A stretch of DNA of 42,133 nt from an uncultured Bacilli bacterium (GCA_947632565.1 CANRPT010000007.1:1-42133); one strand, 5' to 3'. Positions 33,715-42,030 are shown, counted from the first letter of the stretch. Notes: generated by a model not told the origin, from the sequence alone. Made by a program: numbers and translations.

Positions 33715-34701
33715 ATGAATTTTAAAAAGAAACTACTATATTTTTCCTTCTTTTTTTTGAGTTTTTTTCCATCTATAGTATTTGCCTATTCGGATAAAAT
33801 TATACTTGGTGGAGAAAATATTGGAATTCAAATCCATTCCAAATATGTCATGGTTGTTGGTTTTTATAAGGTAGAAGAAGAATATATTGGCGAAGATGCA
33901 GGTTTAAAAGTAGGAGATAGAATTACAAAAGTAAATAATCAAGAGATTTCTTCTATCGATGAAATGATTTCTGTTATTGATAAAGATAAAGAATTAGGTA
34001 CTGTTACCATTACTTTTCTACGAAATAAAAAGGAAATGACAACGACTTTAGCACTTAAAAAAGATAAAAATGGAATTTATAAAACCGGATTATATGTAAA
34101 AGATCAGATTAATGGAATTGGTACTTTAACATATATTGATCCGAATACAAAAATCTTTGGTGCACTAGGTCATGAAATTAGTGAAAAAACAACTTCTGAA
34201 AAAGTAGAAATCCAAGATGGAACCATTTTTAAATCAGAAGTAACAGGAATTGAACGTAGTGAAAACGGAACACCCGGTTCTAAGGAAGCAAAGTTTTATA
34301 GTGAAGAAGTATATGGAACAATACAAGAAAATCAAGAAAGTGGAATTTTCGGAACTTATCAAGAAGAGCTTCCTGATAGTAACGTGATCGAGGTTGAGGA
34401 ACCAGACAATGTGAAGTTAGGTAGTGCTCAAATTAGAACAGTAATTAACGATCATACGATTCAAAACTATGACATTGAAATCATTCATATTGATAAAACA
34501 AATGCTACCAAAAATATATTATTTCAAATAACAGACCGTGAATTATTAGAAAAAACAGGTGGAGTAGTAGCAGGAATGAGTGGGAGTCCAATTATACAAA
34601 ATAATAAAGTAATTGGAGCTGTTACACATGTTGTTGTGAATGATCCAGAAAAAGGATATGGAATTTTTATTACTACAATGTTAGAAGAAGGAGAAAATTA
34701 A
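33715..34701 (+). CDS. spoIVB: SpoIVB-family serine peptidase
   Basis: A 328-aa forespore protease that, in Bacillus, is secreted into the space between forespore and mother cell to trigger pro-sigma-K processing. An N-terminal signal or anchor (about 7-25) leads to a PDZ domain (about 30-115: AGLKVGDRITKVNNQEI) and an S55 peptidase with H153 (FGALGHEIS) and S291 (VVAGMSGSPII). In Bacillus recN lies upstream and spo0A downstream; neither is present here. AAAGGAG precedes the ATG. CATAATA at 33674-33680 resembles a sigma-G/F -10, but the -35 is weak. Confidence 0.92.
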   Translation: MNFKKKLLYFSFFFLSFFPSIVFAYSDKIILGGENIGIQIHSKYVMVVGFYKVEEEYIGEDAGLKVGDRITKVNNQEISSIDEMISVIDKDKELGTVTITFLRNKKEMTTTLALKKDKNGIYKTGLYVKDQINGIGTLTYIDPNTKIFGALGHEISEKTTSEKVEIQDGTIFKSEVTGIERSENGTPGSKEAKFYSEEVYGTIQENQESGIFGTYQEELPDSNVIEVEEPDNVKLGSAQIRTVINDHTIQNYDIEIIHIDKTNATKNILFQITDRELLEKTGGVVAGMSGSPIIQNNKVIGAVTHVVVNDPEKGYGIFITTMLEEGEN

Positions 34702-34726
34702 GAGGCCACATGGTCTCTTTTTTTTA
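34701..34726 (+). terminator. spoIVB terminator
   Basis: AGAGGCC (34701-34707) pairs with GGTCTCT (34712-34718, one G-U), then eight T. The stem begins at the stop's last base. Confidence 0.65.
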
Positions 34727-34787
34727 ATTTTTTCTTTTCAAATGAAGCAAATTTGGTTATACTTAAAATAGTAGGGTGATAATAATT

Positions 34788-35408
34788 ATGGCAAGTTCTG
34801 TAATACATATGTGTATTGCGAAAAACATAAACAAAAATTTACATTTTCCAGAAAACATGTTACTTTTAGGTTCAATTGCTCCAGATATTAGTAAACACGT
34901 TGGACAAACAAAAGAAAATAGTCATTTTTTGACAGATGGAAAAACAGTTGATATCAATCGCTTTTTAAGAAAATATCAATCTATGTTAAATCATCCCTTT
35001 CTTATGGGATATTTTATTCATTTATATACAGATTTATTATGGGATAAGTATTTTGTTTCAGAGATTATAGAAAAAGATACAATTCGGTTATTAGATGGTA
35101 CTTCTGTAAAAAGAGATCCTGAAACCTATCATAAATTAATTTATAATGATTATACCAATTTAAATATTCAATTAATAGACTATTATCAGCTGGACTTATC
35201 TTTATTTTATGAAGAAACAATTCTTCCTAATATTACCATGGAGGAAATCCCCATTCAAAAGTTATCATTATTAATCGATCATACTGGAGTAATAATTGAA
35301 AATACCAAAGAAAATAAGTCATATACCTTTAATCTGGAACAAATCATCACTTTTATTGAAACATCATCTGAATTAATTTATTCTGTAATTCAAGAAATTC
35401 AAAGTTAA
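34788..35408 (+). CDS. zinc-dependent phospholipase C-like protein
   Basis: A 206-aa member of the Zn_dep_PLPC-like group. The start MASSVIHMCIAKNI with LLGSIAPDISKHVG and later FLMGYFIHLYTDLLWDKYF shows the His/Asp metal-ligand pattern (H7, D about 36, H about 82). There is no signal peptide, so it is probably cytoplasmic, and real phospholipase activity is unproven. AGGGTGAT supports ATG at 34788. Own promoter-like TATACT upstream. Confidence 0.7.
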   Translation: MASSVIHMCIAKNINKNLHFPENMLLLGSIAPDISKHVGQTKENSHFLTDGKTVDINRFLRKYQSMLNHPFLMGYFIHLYTDLLWDKYFVSEIIEKDTIRLLDGTSVKRDPETYHKLIYNDYTNLNIQLIDYYQLDLSLFYEETILPNITMEEIPIQKLSLLIDHTGVIIENTKENKSYTFNLEQIITFIETSSELIYSVIQEIQS

Positions 35409-35412
35409 TTTC

Positions 35413-35441
35413 TTTACATTTTAAAAAAGATATGGTACGAT
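35413..35441 (+). promoter_or_regulatory. promoter of the paired membrane-protein genes
   Basis: TTTACA (35413-35418), a 17-nt spacer, TACGAT (35436-35441). Confidence 0.5.
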
Positions 35442-35468
35442 AACTTATAGGATAAAGGAGTAAGAAAA

Positions 35469-35882
35469 ATGAATGAGAATCAAAGTCAAGAAAATGTAAC
35501 AGATATTCAAGCTAATCAGATTTCTACAGTAACACCAGTAGAAGAAACAAATCGCCAAATGGAACCAGAAGGGTTCCAACAAATGCAGAAATCACAAGTA
35601 GAAGGAAAAAAGAAAAAGAAAAAAAAAGGAATTGGTAGAACTCTTTTTAATATAATTACGATTCTTTTGTTTCTTGTGATAATAGGAGAAGCTACTATTG
35701 GGGTCATTAATATGCAAAAAATAAGAAATGAAGAAAAACCGATTTGGTGTATGAGTACTAAAAAAACAGAAACAGATTTAAAAACAGTAACAGAATGTCA
35801 TTTAGGATTATATAAAATTATTAAGACAGATACTGAAAAAAAATCTACTACGAGTTTAATTCCATTTTTTCTTAGTGAATAA
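35469..35882 (+). CDS. single-pass membrane protein, unknown
   Basis: A 137-aa protein. A Gln/Glu/Thr-rich cytoplasmic N-terminus (1-45) ends in an eight-residue lysine run, then one membrane segment (about 57-78, LFNIITILLFLVIIGEATIGV) and a 55-residue outer domain with two Cys (IWCMSTKKT, VTECHLG) that could form a disulfide. AAAGGAG precedes the ATG. Paired with the next gene, 14 nt away, which has the same topology and a Cys pair. Family not recognised. Confidence 0.65.
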   Translation: MNENQSQENVTDIQANQISTVTPVEETNRQMEPEGFQQMQKSQVEGKKKKKKKGIGRTLFNIITILLFLVIIGEATIGVINMQKIRNEEKPIWCMSTKKTETDLKTVTECHLGLYKIIKTDTEKKSTTSLIPFFLSE

Positions 35883-35896
35883 AAAGGAGAAAAAAG

Positions 35897-36331
35897 ATGA
35901 AAAAAAATAGAAAAAGGAAACAAGAGGAAATAAATAATAAAATAATAATTGGGATAGTAGCCATTGCTGTTGTCGTTTTAATAATTGTATTATGTATATT
36001 TCTATTAAAGAATCAGAAGAAAGAAGAAAATATTCAAAAAACATCTGAGTTAGAAGAAAAAATTACTACGCTAGCAAGTAATTTCTATGAAACAAAATAT
36101 CATTCTGGTTTAGCAGAAGAAAAGATTCCTCAATTATCTACTTTTCAAGAAATTGGAATAAAATTTAGTCTTTCAGATATGGTTTCAATATTACCTATGT
36201 CTGAGGATGTAAAAGAATTATTTGAAAGCAAAAAATGTAATTATGACAATAGTAAAGTTATTATTTATCCAAAAGATCCTTATCAAGCAAAAGACTATGA
36301 AATAAAAATAGAACTATCCTGTAGCGAATAG
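35897..36331 (+). CDS. single-pass membrane protein, unknown
   Basis: A 144-aa protein. A basic N-terminus (MKKNRKRKQEE) leads to a membrane segment (about 16-40), then an outer domain of about 100 residues with a helix (LEEKITTLASNFYETKYHSGL) and two Cys (KKCNYDNS, ELSCSE). Topology suggests an outward-facing partner of the preceding protein. AAAGGAG precedes the start. The TAG stop lies in a terminator stem. Function unknown. Confidence 0.65.
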   Translation: MKKNRKRKQEEINNKIIIGIVAIAVVVLIIVLCIFLLKNQKKEENIQKTSELEEKITTLASNFYETKYHSGLAEEKIPQLSTFQEIGIKFSLSDMVSILPMSEDVKELFESKKCNYDNSKVIIYPKDPYQAKDYEIKIELSCSE

Positions 36332-36341
36332 TTCTTTTTTT
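36311..36341. terminator. terminator containing a stop codon
   Basis: GAACTAT (36311-36317) pairs with ATAGTTC (36328-36334), then seven T. The plus-strand stop TAG (36329-36331) is in the stem. The converging small gene ends at 36340. Confidence 0.65.
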
Positions 36342-36432
36342 ATACAAATAGAATCACAATTCCAGCAATGAAGGAACCTAACATAATTAATGTTAGAAAT
36401 ATTGACATTACTTTTAATAACTTTTTATTCAT
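36340..36432 (-). CDS. 30-aa membrane microprotein (DUF4044-like)
   Basis: A short minus-strand frame with a good ribosome site (AAAGGA, 9 nt before the ATG). The product begins MNKKLLKVMSIFLTLIMLGS and continues hydrophobic to the end, i.e. a short basic N-terminus and one membrane helix. This resembles the very small DUF4044 proteins of Firmicutes, but the match is by general form only. It is transcribed divergently from spoIIM. Confidence 0.55.
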   Translation of the reverse strand: MNKKLLKVMSIFLTLIMLGSFIAGIVILFV

Positions 36433-36546
36433 AGTATCGTCCTTTCTCTTTATTTCTTCTGCTATTATTATAATAAAAGATTATAAAAAAGTAAAATACT
36501 ATTCATATTTTTTTCTCCTTTTCATAGAATGAAGTAGGTGAAAATA

Positions 36547-37164
36547 ATGAATCAAATAATAAAAAAAACAAGAAACAAAATAGCAAATCAGAAAAAAAAG
36601 TACTTATTTTTAGGAGTAATATTATTATGTGGGATTATTAGTGGAATCCTATTTTTATTTTTTATTTCAAAAGAGGACAAGTCATTAGTAAAAGATGAAT
36701 TAAATCTATTTTTTCAAAGCATTACAGAAAAAAAGTTGAATTATTTTACATCTTTTTGGAATAGTATAGGATCTAATTTTCTTTTTCTTCTTTTTCTTTG
36801 GATTTTAGGAATTTCTATAATCGGAATTCCAGTGATTATCTTTTTCTTATTTCTAAAAGGATTTATTTTTGGTTTTAGTTTTTCGTCTATTGTTTCTATT
36901 TATGATTTAAAAGGATTTCTTCTTGCATTTTTCTATCTAGTTCCTCATCATCTCTTATTGCTCGTTTTATTTTTATTAGTTTCCTTTTACGCTATTAACT
37001 TTTCTATTCGTTTACTACAAGTATTATTTTTGAAACAAAATATTTCTTTATCCCATCATTTTAAGAGATATTGTCAGATATTAGGGATTGGGATTCTAGG
37101 AATTACAGTTTGTTCTTTATTGGAAGTATTTGCAGTTCCATTTTTTCTAGATTTTTTCTTGTAA
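36547..37164 (+). CDS. spoIIM: stage II sporulation protein M
   Basis: A 205-aa five-segment membrane protein of the SpoIIM family, part of the SpoIIDMP machine that thins septal peptidoglycan and drives engulfment. The N-terminal segment (about 20-42) is followed by a soluble loop, then four segments. The conserved [14 protein letters not shown] and the [11 protein letters not shown] (family PH motif) are visible. ATG at 36547 is placed by AGGTG six nt upstream. spoIIM lies near xerD-deoB in Bacillus as well. Confidence 0.88.
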   Translation: MNQIIKKTRNKIANQKKKYLFLGVILLCGIISGILFLFFISKEDKSLVKDELNLFFQSITEKKLNYFTSFWNSIGSNFLFLLFLWILGISIIGIPVIIFFLFLKGFIFGFSFSSIVSIYDLKGFLLAFFYLVPHHLLLLVLFLLVSFYAINFSIRLLQVLFLKQNISLSHHFKRYCQILGIGILGITVCSLLEVFAVPFFLDFFL

Positions 37165-37205
37165 TGAAATTAGAAACACTTTATAATAAATGTAGTGGTG
37201 ATATC

Positions 37206-38312
37206 ATGGAAAAAGTAGTAATTGGAATGTCTGGTGGAGTAGATAGTAGTGTAGCTGCTATTTTATTAAAGCAACAAGGTTATGAAGTAATTGGATTATT
37301 TATGAGAAATTGGGATACTTCTATTAATGGAGATTTATTAGGAAATCCAAATTTGGATGCACCAATTTGTCCTCAAGAACAAGATTATAATGATGCGAAA
37401 GCAGTTTGTGAAAAAATTGGTATTCCCCTTTATCGTATCGATTTTGTGAAAGAATATTGGGATTATGTATTTGCATATTTTTTAGAGGAGTTAAAAAAGG
37501 GGAGAACTCCTAATCCGGATATTATGTGTAATAAGTATATTAAATTTGACTATTTTATTCGTGAAGCAAAAAGGTTAGGGGCAGATTATATTGCAACAGG
37601 TCATTATGCTAGAATTGAAAATGGTCAACTATTACGTGCAGTTGACTCAAATAAAGATCAAACTTATTTTTTATCTCAATTAACAAAAAAACAATTAGAA
37701 AATGTTTTATTTCCAATTGGAAATCTAGAAAAATGGGAAGTCAGAAAAATTGCAGAAGAATATGATTTAGTTACAGCAAAGAAAAAGGATTCTACTGGGA
37801 TTTGTTTTATTGGGGAAAGAAATTTTAAAAATTTTTTAAAAAATTATTTACCAAATCAACCTGGAAATATTGTAAATATTGAAACAAATGAAGTTTTAGG
37901 TAATCATATTGGTTTAATGTATTATACGATTGGTCAAAGAAGAGGATTAGATATTGGTGGAACCCTAGATCGTATGTTTGTTGTTGGAAAAAATTTAGAA
38001 AAAAACATTTTATATGTTGCTTTAGGAGAAGATAATCCTTATTTAGTTTCTGATAGTTGCATTATTGATACTGTTAATTTTAATACAGAGGAAAGACCAA
38101 AGAAATGTACTGCTAAATTTCGCTATCGTGCGAAAGATTATCCTGTTACTTTAGAATATTTAGAAAATGGAGAAATATGGGTAAAGTATGATGCTATTCG
38201 ATCTGTTACGCCTGGACAAGCTTGTGTCTTCTATGATCAGGAAAAATGTATTGGTGGAGGAATGATTAAAACAGTGTGTAAAGAGGGGAAAAAACTTTGG
38301 TATGTTTTGTAA
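37206..38312 (+). CDS. mnmA: tRNA-specific 2-thiouridylase MnmA
   Basis: A 368-aa enzyme that puts sulfur on U34 of Lys, Glu and Gln tRNAs. The ATP PP-loop is [12 protein letters not shown] near residue 8, FMRNWDT follows, the first catalytic Cys is in the loop after [13 protein letters not shown], and the second in [23 protein letters not shown] completes the signature. The start at 37206 has the weak AGTGGTG ribosome site; a longer frame begins inside spoIIM and is rejected. Confidence 0.96.
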   Translation: MEKVVIGMSGGVDSSVAAILLKQQGYEVIGLFMRNWDTSINGDLLGNPNLDAPICPQEQDYNDAKAVCEKIGIPLYRIDFVKEYWDYVFAYFLEELKKGRTPNPDIMCNKYIKFDYFIREAKRLGADYIATGHYARIENGQLLRAVDSNKDQTYFLSQLTKKQLENVLFPIGNLEKWEVRKIAEEYDLVTAKKKDSTGICFIGERNFKNFLKNYLPNQPGNIVNIETNEVLGNHIGLMYYTIGQRRGLDIGGTLDRMFVVGKNLEKNILYVALGEDNPYLVSDSCIIDTVNFNTEERPKKCTAKFRYRAKDYPVTLEYLENGEIWVKYDAIRSVTPGQACVFYDQEKCIGGGMIKTVCKEGKKLWYVL

Positions 38313-38381
38313 AATAAATGTCAACTTTACTACTTGAATTTTTATGATTATATGATAGAATTATATTAGGAGGTCATAGAT

Positions 38382-39152
38382 ATGAAAATGTTAAAAGATA
38401 TTTTTTCAGAGCTTGGAATTTCAAAAGTTCGTTTAGCAAAGTATCTAGGGGTTTCTAGACAAATGCTTTATAATTATTTAGCAGAGGAAAGACTAGAAAA
38501 TTGGCCAAAAGAGAAAGTAATGAAAGTACTTTGCTTATTAGGTATTAATGAAATAAAGGATTTAGAAAAAATTAAAATAGATGGAGAATATATTATCGAA
38601 GTAGAAAATCGTTTGAATGAGAATGTAAAAGAGGAAAATGGAAAACTTTCTGATACTTCTGAATTAAAGGGTTTAAATAAAAAAGAGCAAGAACTCTTAG
38701 GAGATTTAATTAATCTTTTAAAAGAAAAGCTAGTAGAAGATAAAACAAAGGATGTATATCATAGTTATCGTTATTTATATAATTTCTTACAATCTATGGA
38801 AACTGCCAAAGAATTAAAATATATGCTTGCTTATGTAGCAAAATCCATGGGATTTATTGATCATAAGGAGTATGTATTTAATGAAGAAAAGCAATTTATT
38901 TTTGAAAGTATTATGTTTTCTGCTATGACACTTTATAATAATGGTGGTGCTTCTAAAAATAAAATTGCAGAAACCCATAAACGTTTTGTACAAGAAATAG
39001 AGCACAAAAAAGAAGAAGTATTAAGCAGAACCCAAGAATTAAATACAGCAAAAGTACAAGCCTTAAAAGAATTAGGGTACACAGAAATTAATAATGAAAA
39101 CGCCAAAGAAGTTTTAGATAAAATTGCAGAAATTCAATCTAGAAAGGTATAA
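38382..39152 (+). CDS. HTH DNA-binding protein next to dif
   Basis: A 256-aa protein. Residues 1-55 form an XRE-like helix-turn-helix (SELGISKVRLAKYLGVSRQMLYNYLAEER). A charged linker follows, then a helical domain (about 95-230) of no family I recognise, ending in a Lys/Glu-rich helix. TTAGGAGG precedes the ATG, and TTGAAT-N16-TAGAAT is a possible promoter. No partner gene. It ends 160 nt before the dif-like site. A terminus-related role is only positional speculation. Confidence 0.7.
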   Translation: MKMLKDIFSELGISKVRLAKYLGVSRQMLYNYLAEERLENWPKEKVMKVLCLLGINEIKDLEKIKIDGEYIIEVENRLNENVKEENGKLSDTSELKGLNKKEQELLGDLINLLKEKLVEDKTKDVYHSYRYLYNFLQSMETAKELKYMLAYVAKSMGFIDHKEYVFNEEKQFIFESIMFSAMTLYNNGGASKNKIAETHKRFVQEIEHKKEEVLSRTQELNTAKVQALKELGYTEINNENAKEVLDKIAEIQSRKV

Positions 39153-39154
39153 GG

Positions 39155-39190
39155 TTTTAAGTTTAGCAAACTTAAAATTCTTTTTTTCTT
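39155..39190 (+). terminator. terminator after the HTH gene
   Basis: TTTTAAGTTT (39155-39164) pairs with AAACTTAAAA (39168-39177), loop AGC, then a T run. Confidence 0.7.
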
Positions 39191-39300
39191 TTTATAGACT
39201 TTTAGATTGTATTTTCATCGAGGAAAAAAAGTTATTTTGTATGGATATCAAAATTAAGTTATCGATATCTATTCATATATATTAAAAATAAGGATAGTTC

Positions 39301-39332
39301 TAATATCAATTAACTTCGTATAATTGATATTA
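39301..39332. repeat. 12-bp inverted repeat overlapping dif
   Basis: TAATATCAATTA (39301-39312) and TAATTGATATTA (39321-39332) are perfect inverted copies around ACTTCGTA. The right copy covers the dif centre and the left copy lies just outside the XerC arm. Confidence 0.7.
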
Positions 39333-39340
39333 TGTTAACT
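39313..39340. other. dif: dif-like XerCD recombination site
   Basis: A 28-bp site made of an 11-bp XerC-type arm ACTTCGTATAA, a 6-bp centre TTGATA and an 11-bp XerD-type arm TTATGTTAACT. By recall of the B. subtilis dif sequence, 23 of 28 positions agree, with differences in the centre and three arm bases. dif is where chromosome dimers are resolved at the replication terminus. Nearly all genes to the left are on the plus strand, and deoB and xerD to the right are on the minus strand, as expected if replichores meet here. Confidence 0.85.
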
Positions 39341-39709
39341 AGTAAATGTTTCATAATAGAACGATAAAGAATATCTTATAATAAAGATAAATTATCATCT
39401 ATCTATCAACTTTAATCGATTTCTCTATAACAGAATAAATCATAAAATAAATGAAAATACAATTCATTGGAATAAAAAAAGATTTCATATGATGATAATA
39501 TATTTTTGTTTTAGTTTGGTATTTTCGATTTCATAACTAAAAAAATAGAATCTAATAATACCTTCTGAAATTCATTTTTTTGAAATAGGATGGATGATTA
39601 TCCAACTCGATTGAAATGAGAACATCTGATGAAATACAAAACTCCCCTCTTTTTATTTTGTATAAAAACAGTAGGGGAAGTGCATCCTAAAAATAGGGAG
39701 TGAATCAAT

Positions 39710-39877
39710 ATGAAACAAAATAATCAAAAAATCAAATGTCATGTTTCATCTTGTAAATTTCAGAATTCAAATTATTGTACCTTAAAAGAAATTCTAATTG
39801 GATCAATAGAAAATCCAAACCAAGTAAAAGAAAATGATGAAACATTATGTAAAAGTTTTGAATGTGAAAAAAAATAG
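39710..39877 (+). CDS. DUF1540 small cysteine protein
   Basis: A 55-aa protein. IKCHVSSCKFQNSNYCTLKEILIG, a spacer, then ETLCKSFEC fits the DUF1540 pattern (C.V..C......C...I........C..F), a small, probably metal-binding domain common in sporeformers. AGGGAG precedes the ATG by 9 nt. It is the only plus-strand gene right of dif. Function unknown; no promoter type is clear. Confidence 0.8.
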   Translation: MKQNNQKIKCHVSSCKFQNSNYCTLKEILIGSIENPNQVKENDETLCKSFECEKK

Positions 39878-39902
39878 GGAATTGATAAAATTCTCTTTTT
39901 AT
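39876..39902. terminator. terminator between DUF1540 gene and deoB
   Basis: AGGGAATT pairs with AATTCTCT (one G-U), followed by five T. It starts within the DUF1540 stop. Confidence 0.55.
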
Positions 39903-39920
39903 TTCCCCTACTTCCCTACT

Positions 39921-41087
39921 CTATTTTAATTCTTCTAAAAAACTTTTTCCGATAAAAGGTTTATTAACTCCAAAATTATCTGCAATAGTTGCACCGATAT
40001 CTGCCATAGATTCTAATATTCCTAGACGCTTCGGATCTTTTAAATTACGCCCATAAATAATAACAGGCACATTTTCTCTAGTATGATCAAATCCCTTAAA
40101 TGTAGGATCACAACCGTGATCGGAAGTAATAATCAATAAATCATCTGTTTCCAATTTATTCATAATAATCGGGATTTCTACATCAAACTCTTCAATTGCA
40201 TGTGCATATCCTTCTACATCTCTTTTATGACCATATAAACTATCAAAATCACTTAAATTAATAGCACAAAGACCAGTAAAATTTTTTGTCATAATATCTT
40301 CTAATTTATTTAAGGCTTCTTGATTATTTCTGGCTTTAATGTTTTTGGTAATTCCTTCTTGATCAAACACATCTGCAATTTTACCAATTGAAATTACACT
40401 ATAATGATTTTCTTTCAGAAAGTTCATAATACTCATAGTAGGAGGTTTTAGAGAATAATCCTGTCTTTCACTTGTAAATTTAAAGTTTCCAGGTCTTCCA
40501 GTAAAAGGTTTTGCAATAATCCTACCAATTTTCCATTCTTCAGTTACTGTTATTTTTCTAATTTTTTCAGCATATTCATATAACTTTGCTACTGGAATAA
40601 TATCTTCATGCGCTGCAATCTGTAAATTAGAACCATTGGAAGTATAAATAATTAAAGAACCATACTGCATGTGTCTCTCACCTAGTTCATTAATAATTTC
40701 TGTTCCATTACAATTTTTGTTACCAATTACTCTTCTTCCAGTTACCTGTTCTATTTGATCTAACAACTCTCTTGGAAACCCTTTTTCTGTAAAAGTTTTA
40801 AATTGAATCTCATTCTTTACCCCCATGATTTCATAATGGCCATTTAAGGTATCTTTTCCAGGATTTGTAGGTCTAGCTATCGTATAATAAGCATCTACAT
40901 CATGGTTCTCATCCATATTAATGGTATTTAAGAAACCAAGTTTTTTTAAATTTGGAATAAATAAATCATATTTTTCTTTAATATGTCCTAAAGTATTTGC
41001 CCCATTATCCTCATAATTGTTGGCATCTACTGCCTCCCCTACTCCTACAGAATCTAAAATCAATAAAAAAATTCTTTTAAATTTCAT
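39921..41087 (-). CDS. deoB: phosphopentomutase
   Basis: A 388-aa alkaline-phosphatase-superfamily enzyme that interconverts (deoxy)ribose 1- and 5-phosphates in nucleoside salvage. Metal sites: LLILDSVGVGEA near residue 10, DTLNGHYEIMG (the TLNGH phosphoacceptor Thr) near 85, and SDHGCDPTFKGFDHTRE near 330. The ATG at 41087 is 6 nt after the xerD stop; the ATG at 41093 would overlap it. xerD-deoB is the Bacillus order (ripX-drm). Confidence 0.95.
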   Translation of the reverse strand: MKFKRIFLLILDSVGVGEAVDANNYEDNGANTLGHIKEKYDLFIPNLKKLGFLNTINMDENHDVDAYYTIARPTNPGKDTLNGHYEIMGVKNEIQFKTFTEKGFPRELLDQIEQVTGRRVIGNKNCNGTEIINELGERHMQYGSLIIYTSNGSNLQIAAHEDIIPVAKLYEYAEKIRKITVTEEWKIGRIIAKPFTGRPGNFKFTSERQDYSLKPPTMSIMNFLKENHYSVISIGKIADVFDQEGITKNIKARNNQEALNKLEDIMTKNFTGLCAINLSDFDSLYGHKRDVEGYAHAIEEFDVEIPIIMNKLETDDLLIITSDHGCDPTFKGFDHTRENVPVIIYGRNLKDPKRLGILESMADIGATIADNFGVNKPFIGKSFLEELK

Positions 41088-41092
41088 AAACA

Positions 41093-42004
41093 TCACTCTT
41101 TCTCATTTCTTGGATGATATTTTTCATAATCATCTCTAATTTTGTGATTTGTAATATGAGTATATATTCTAGTTGTCGAAATATCACTATGGCCTAACAT
41201 TTCTTGAATTACTCTTAAATCTGCCCCATACTCTAATAAATGAGTAGCAAAGCTATGACGTAAAGTATGGGGAGAAATATTTGAATTTAATCCTTTTTCT
41301 AACAATAACTTCTTTAGTACTTTAAAGAATCCCTCTCTACTAATTTTATCTCCCCTACTATTTAAAAATAATTCCTTCGTATTTTTCTTTTTTAAGAGAA
41401 GCGGTCTTTTTTTTAAGTACTCTTTGATAGAATCAATTGCATAATCATTGATTGGTACAATTCTTTCTTTATCTCCTTTACCAACACAACGAACTGTGCA
41501 ATTGATTGTATCAATATCATTAATTGTAAGACTAATTAATTCACTAATTCTAAGTCCCGTTCCATATAATAATTCTAACATACATTTATTTCGGTAGTCA
41601 AATGGAGTATCAAGAGGAATATCTAATAAACTCATGACTTCTTCTACCGTTAAAACATTAGGTAATTTTTTGGTTAATTTTGGTCTTTCTATACTATTAG
41701 CAATATCATCTTTTAAATATTCATTCTGTAATAGAAATTTATGATAGTTCTTAATACTTGTTAAATTATGAGCAATGGTAGAAGATTCTAAGTCCTTTCT
41801 TTTTAGAACTTCTAAATATTCGGTAATATCTTGTCTTTCTATTTGAGAAATAAGAGATTTATGTTTCTTTTGCATTAAAAACTCCTGATATTTTTTTAAA
41901 TCATTTTGATAAGCACTTTTGGTATTTCTTGATAAATGAAGTTCTGCAACAATACTATCCAAATATTCGTTTATGGTTTCCTCTATTTTTCTTTCTGCTT
42001 CCAT
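41093..42004 (-). CDS. xerD: tyrosine recombinase XerD/XerC type
   Basis: A 303-aa site-specific recombinase. The N-terminal SAM-like domain (about 10-95) is followed by the catalytic core with Arg in LYGTGLRISELISL, Lys in the beta-hairpin GKGDKER, HTLRHSFATHLLEYGADLRVIQEMLGH (H-x-x-R and H) and the Tyr nucleophile in TTRIYTHI. Full length and intact. Adjacency to deoB and the dif-like site 1.7 kb away support a XerD role in dimer resolution. ATG at 42004 follows AGGTG. No second Xer protein in the window. Confidence 0.93.
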   Translation of the reverse strand: MEAERKIEETINEYLDSIVAELHLSRNTKSAYQNDLKKYQEFLMQKKHKSLISQIERQDITEYLEVLKRKDLESSTIAHNLTSIKNYHKFLLQNEYLKDDIANSIERPKLTKKLPNVLTVEEVMSLLDIPLDTPFDYRNKCMLELLYGTGLRISELISLTINDIDTINCTVRCVGKGDKERIVPINDYAIDSIKEYLKKRPLLLKKKNTKELFLNSRGDKISREGFFKVLKKLLLEKGLNSNISPHTLRHSFATHLLEYGADLRVIQEMLGHSDISTTRIYTHITNHKIRDDYEKYHPRNEKE

Positions 42005-42021
42005 GCTTTTCACCTAAATCT

Positions 42022-42030
42022 ATTATATCA
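42022..42030 (-). promoter_or_regulatory. xerD extended -10 promoter
   Basis: On the minus strand, TGATATAAT (TG-N-TATAAT), 17 nt before the ATG. Confidence 0.45.

Larger units (their letters stand above)
39191..39709. other. non-coding terminus region
   Basis: About 520 nt without a credible gene, the longest empty stretch outside the IS. It holds the dif-like site. Near 39650-39690, TCCCCT and AGGGGA form a distant inverted pair before the DUF1540 gene. Short frames here lack ribosome sites. Confidence 0.6.

Noticed and set aside
39312..39324. TAACTTCGTATAA resembles one arm of a loxP site
   Set aside because: The opposite loxP arm is absent, while the full 28 bp fits dif, which shares this kind of arm by chance or common ancestry.
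39605..39703. Short ATG-initiated frame of about 24 codons before the DUF1540 gene
   Set aside because: No ribosome site, and it runs through an inverted repeat; nothing supports translation.
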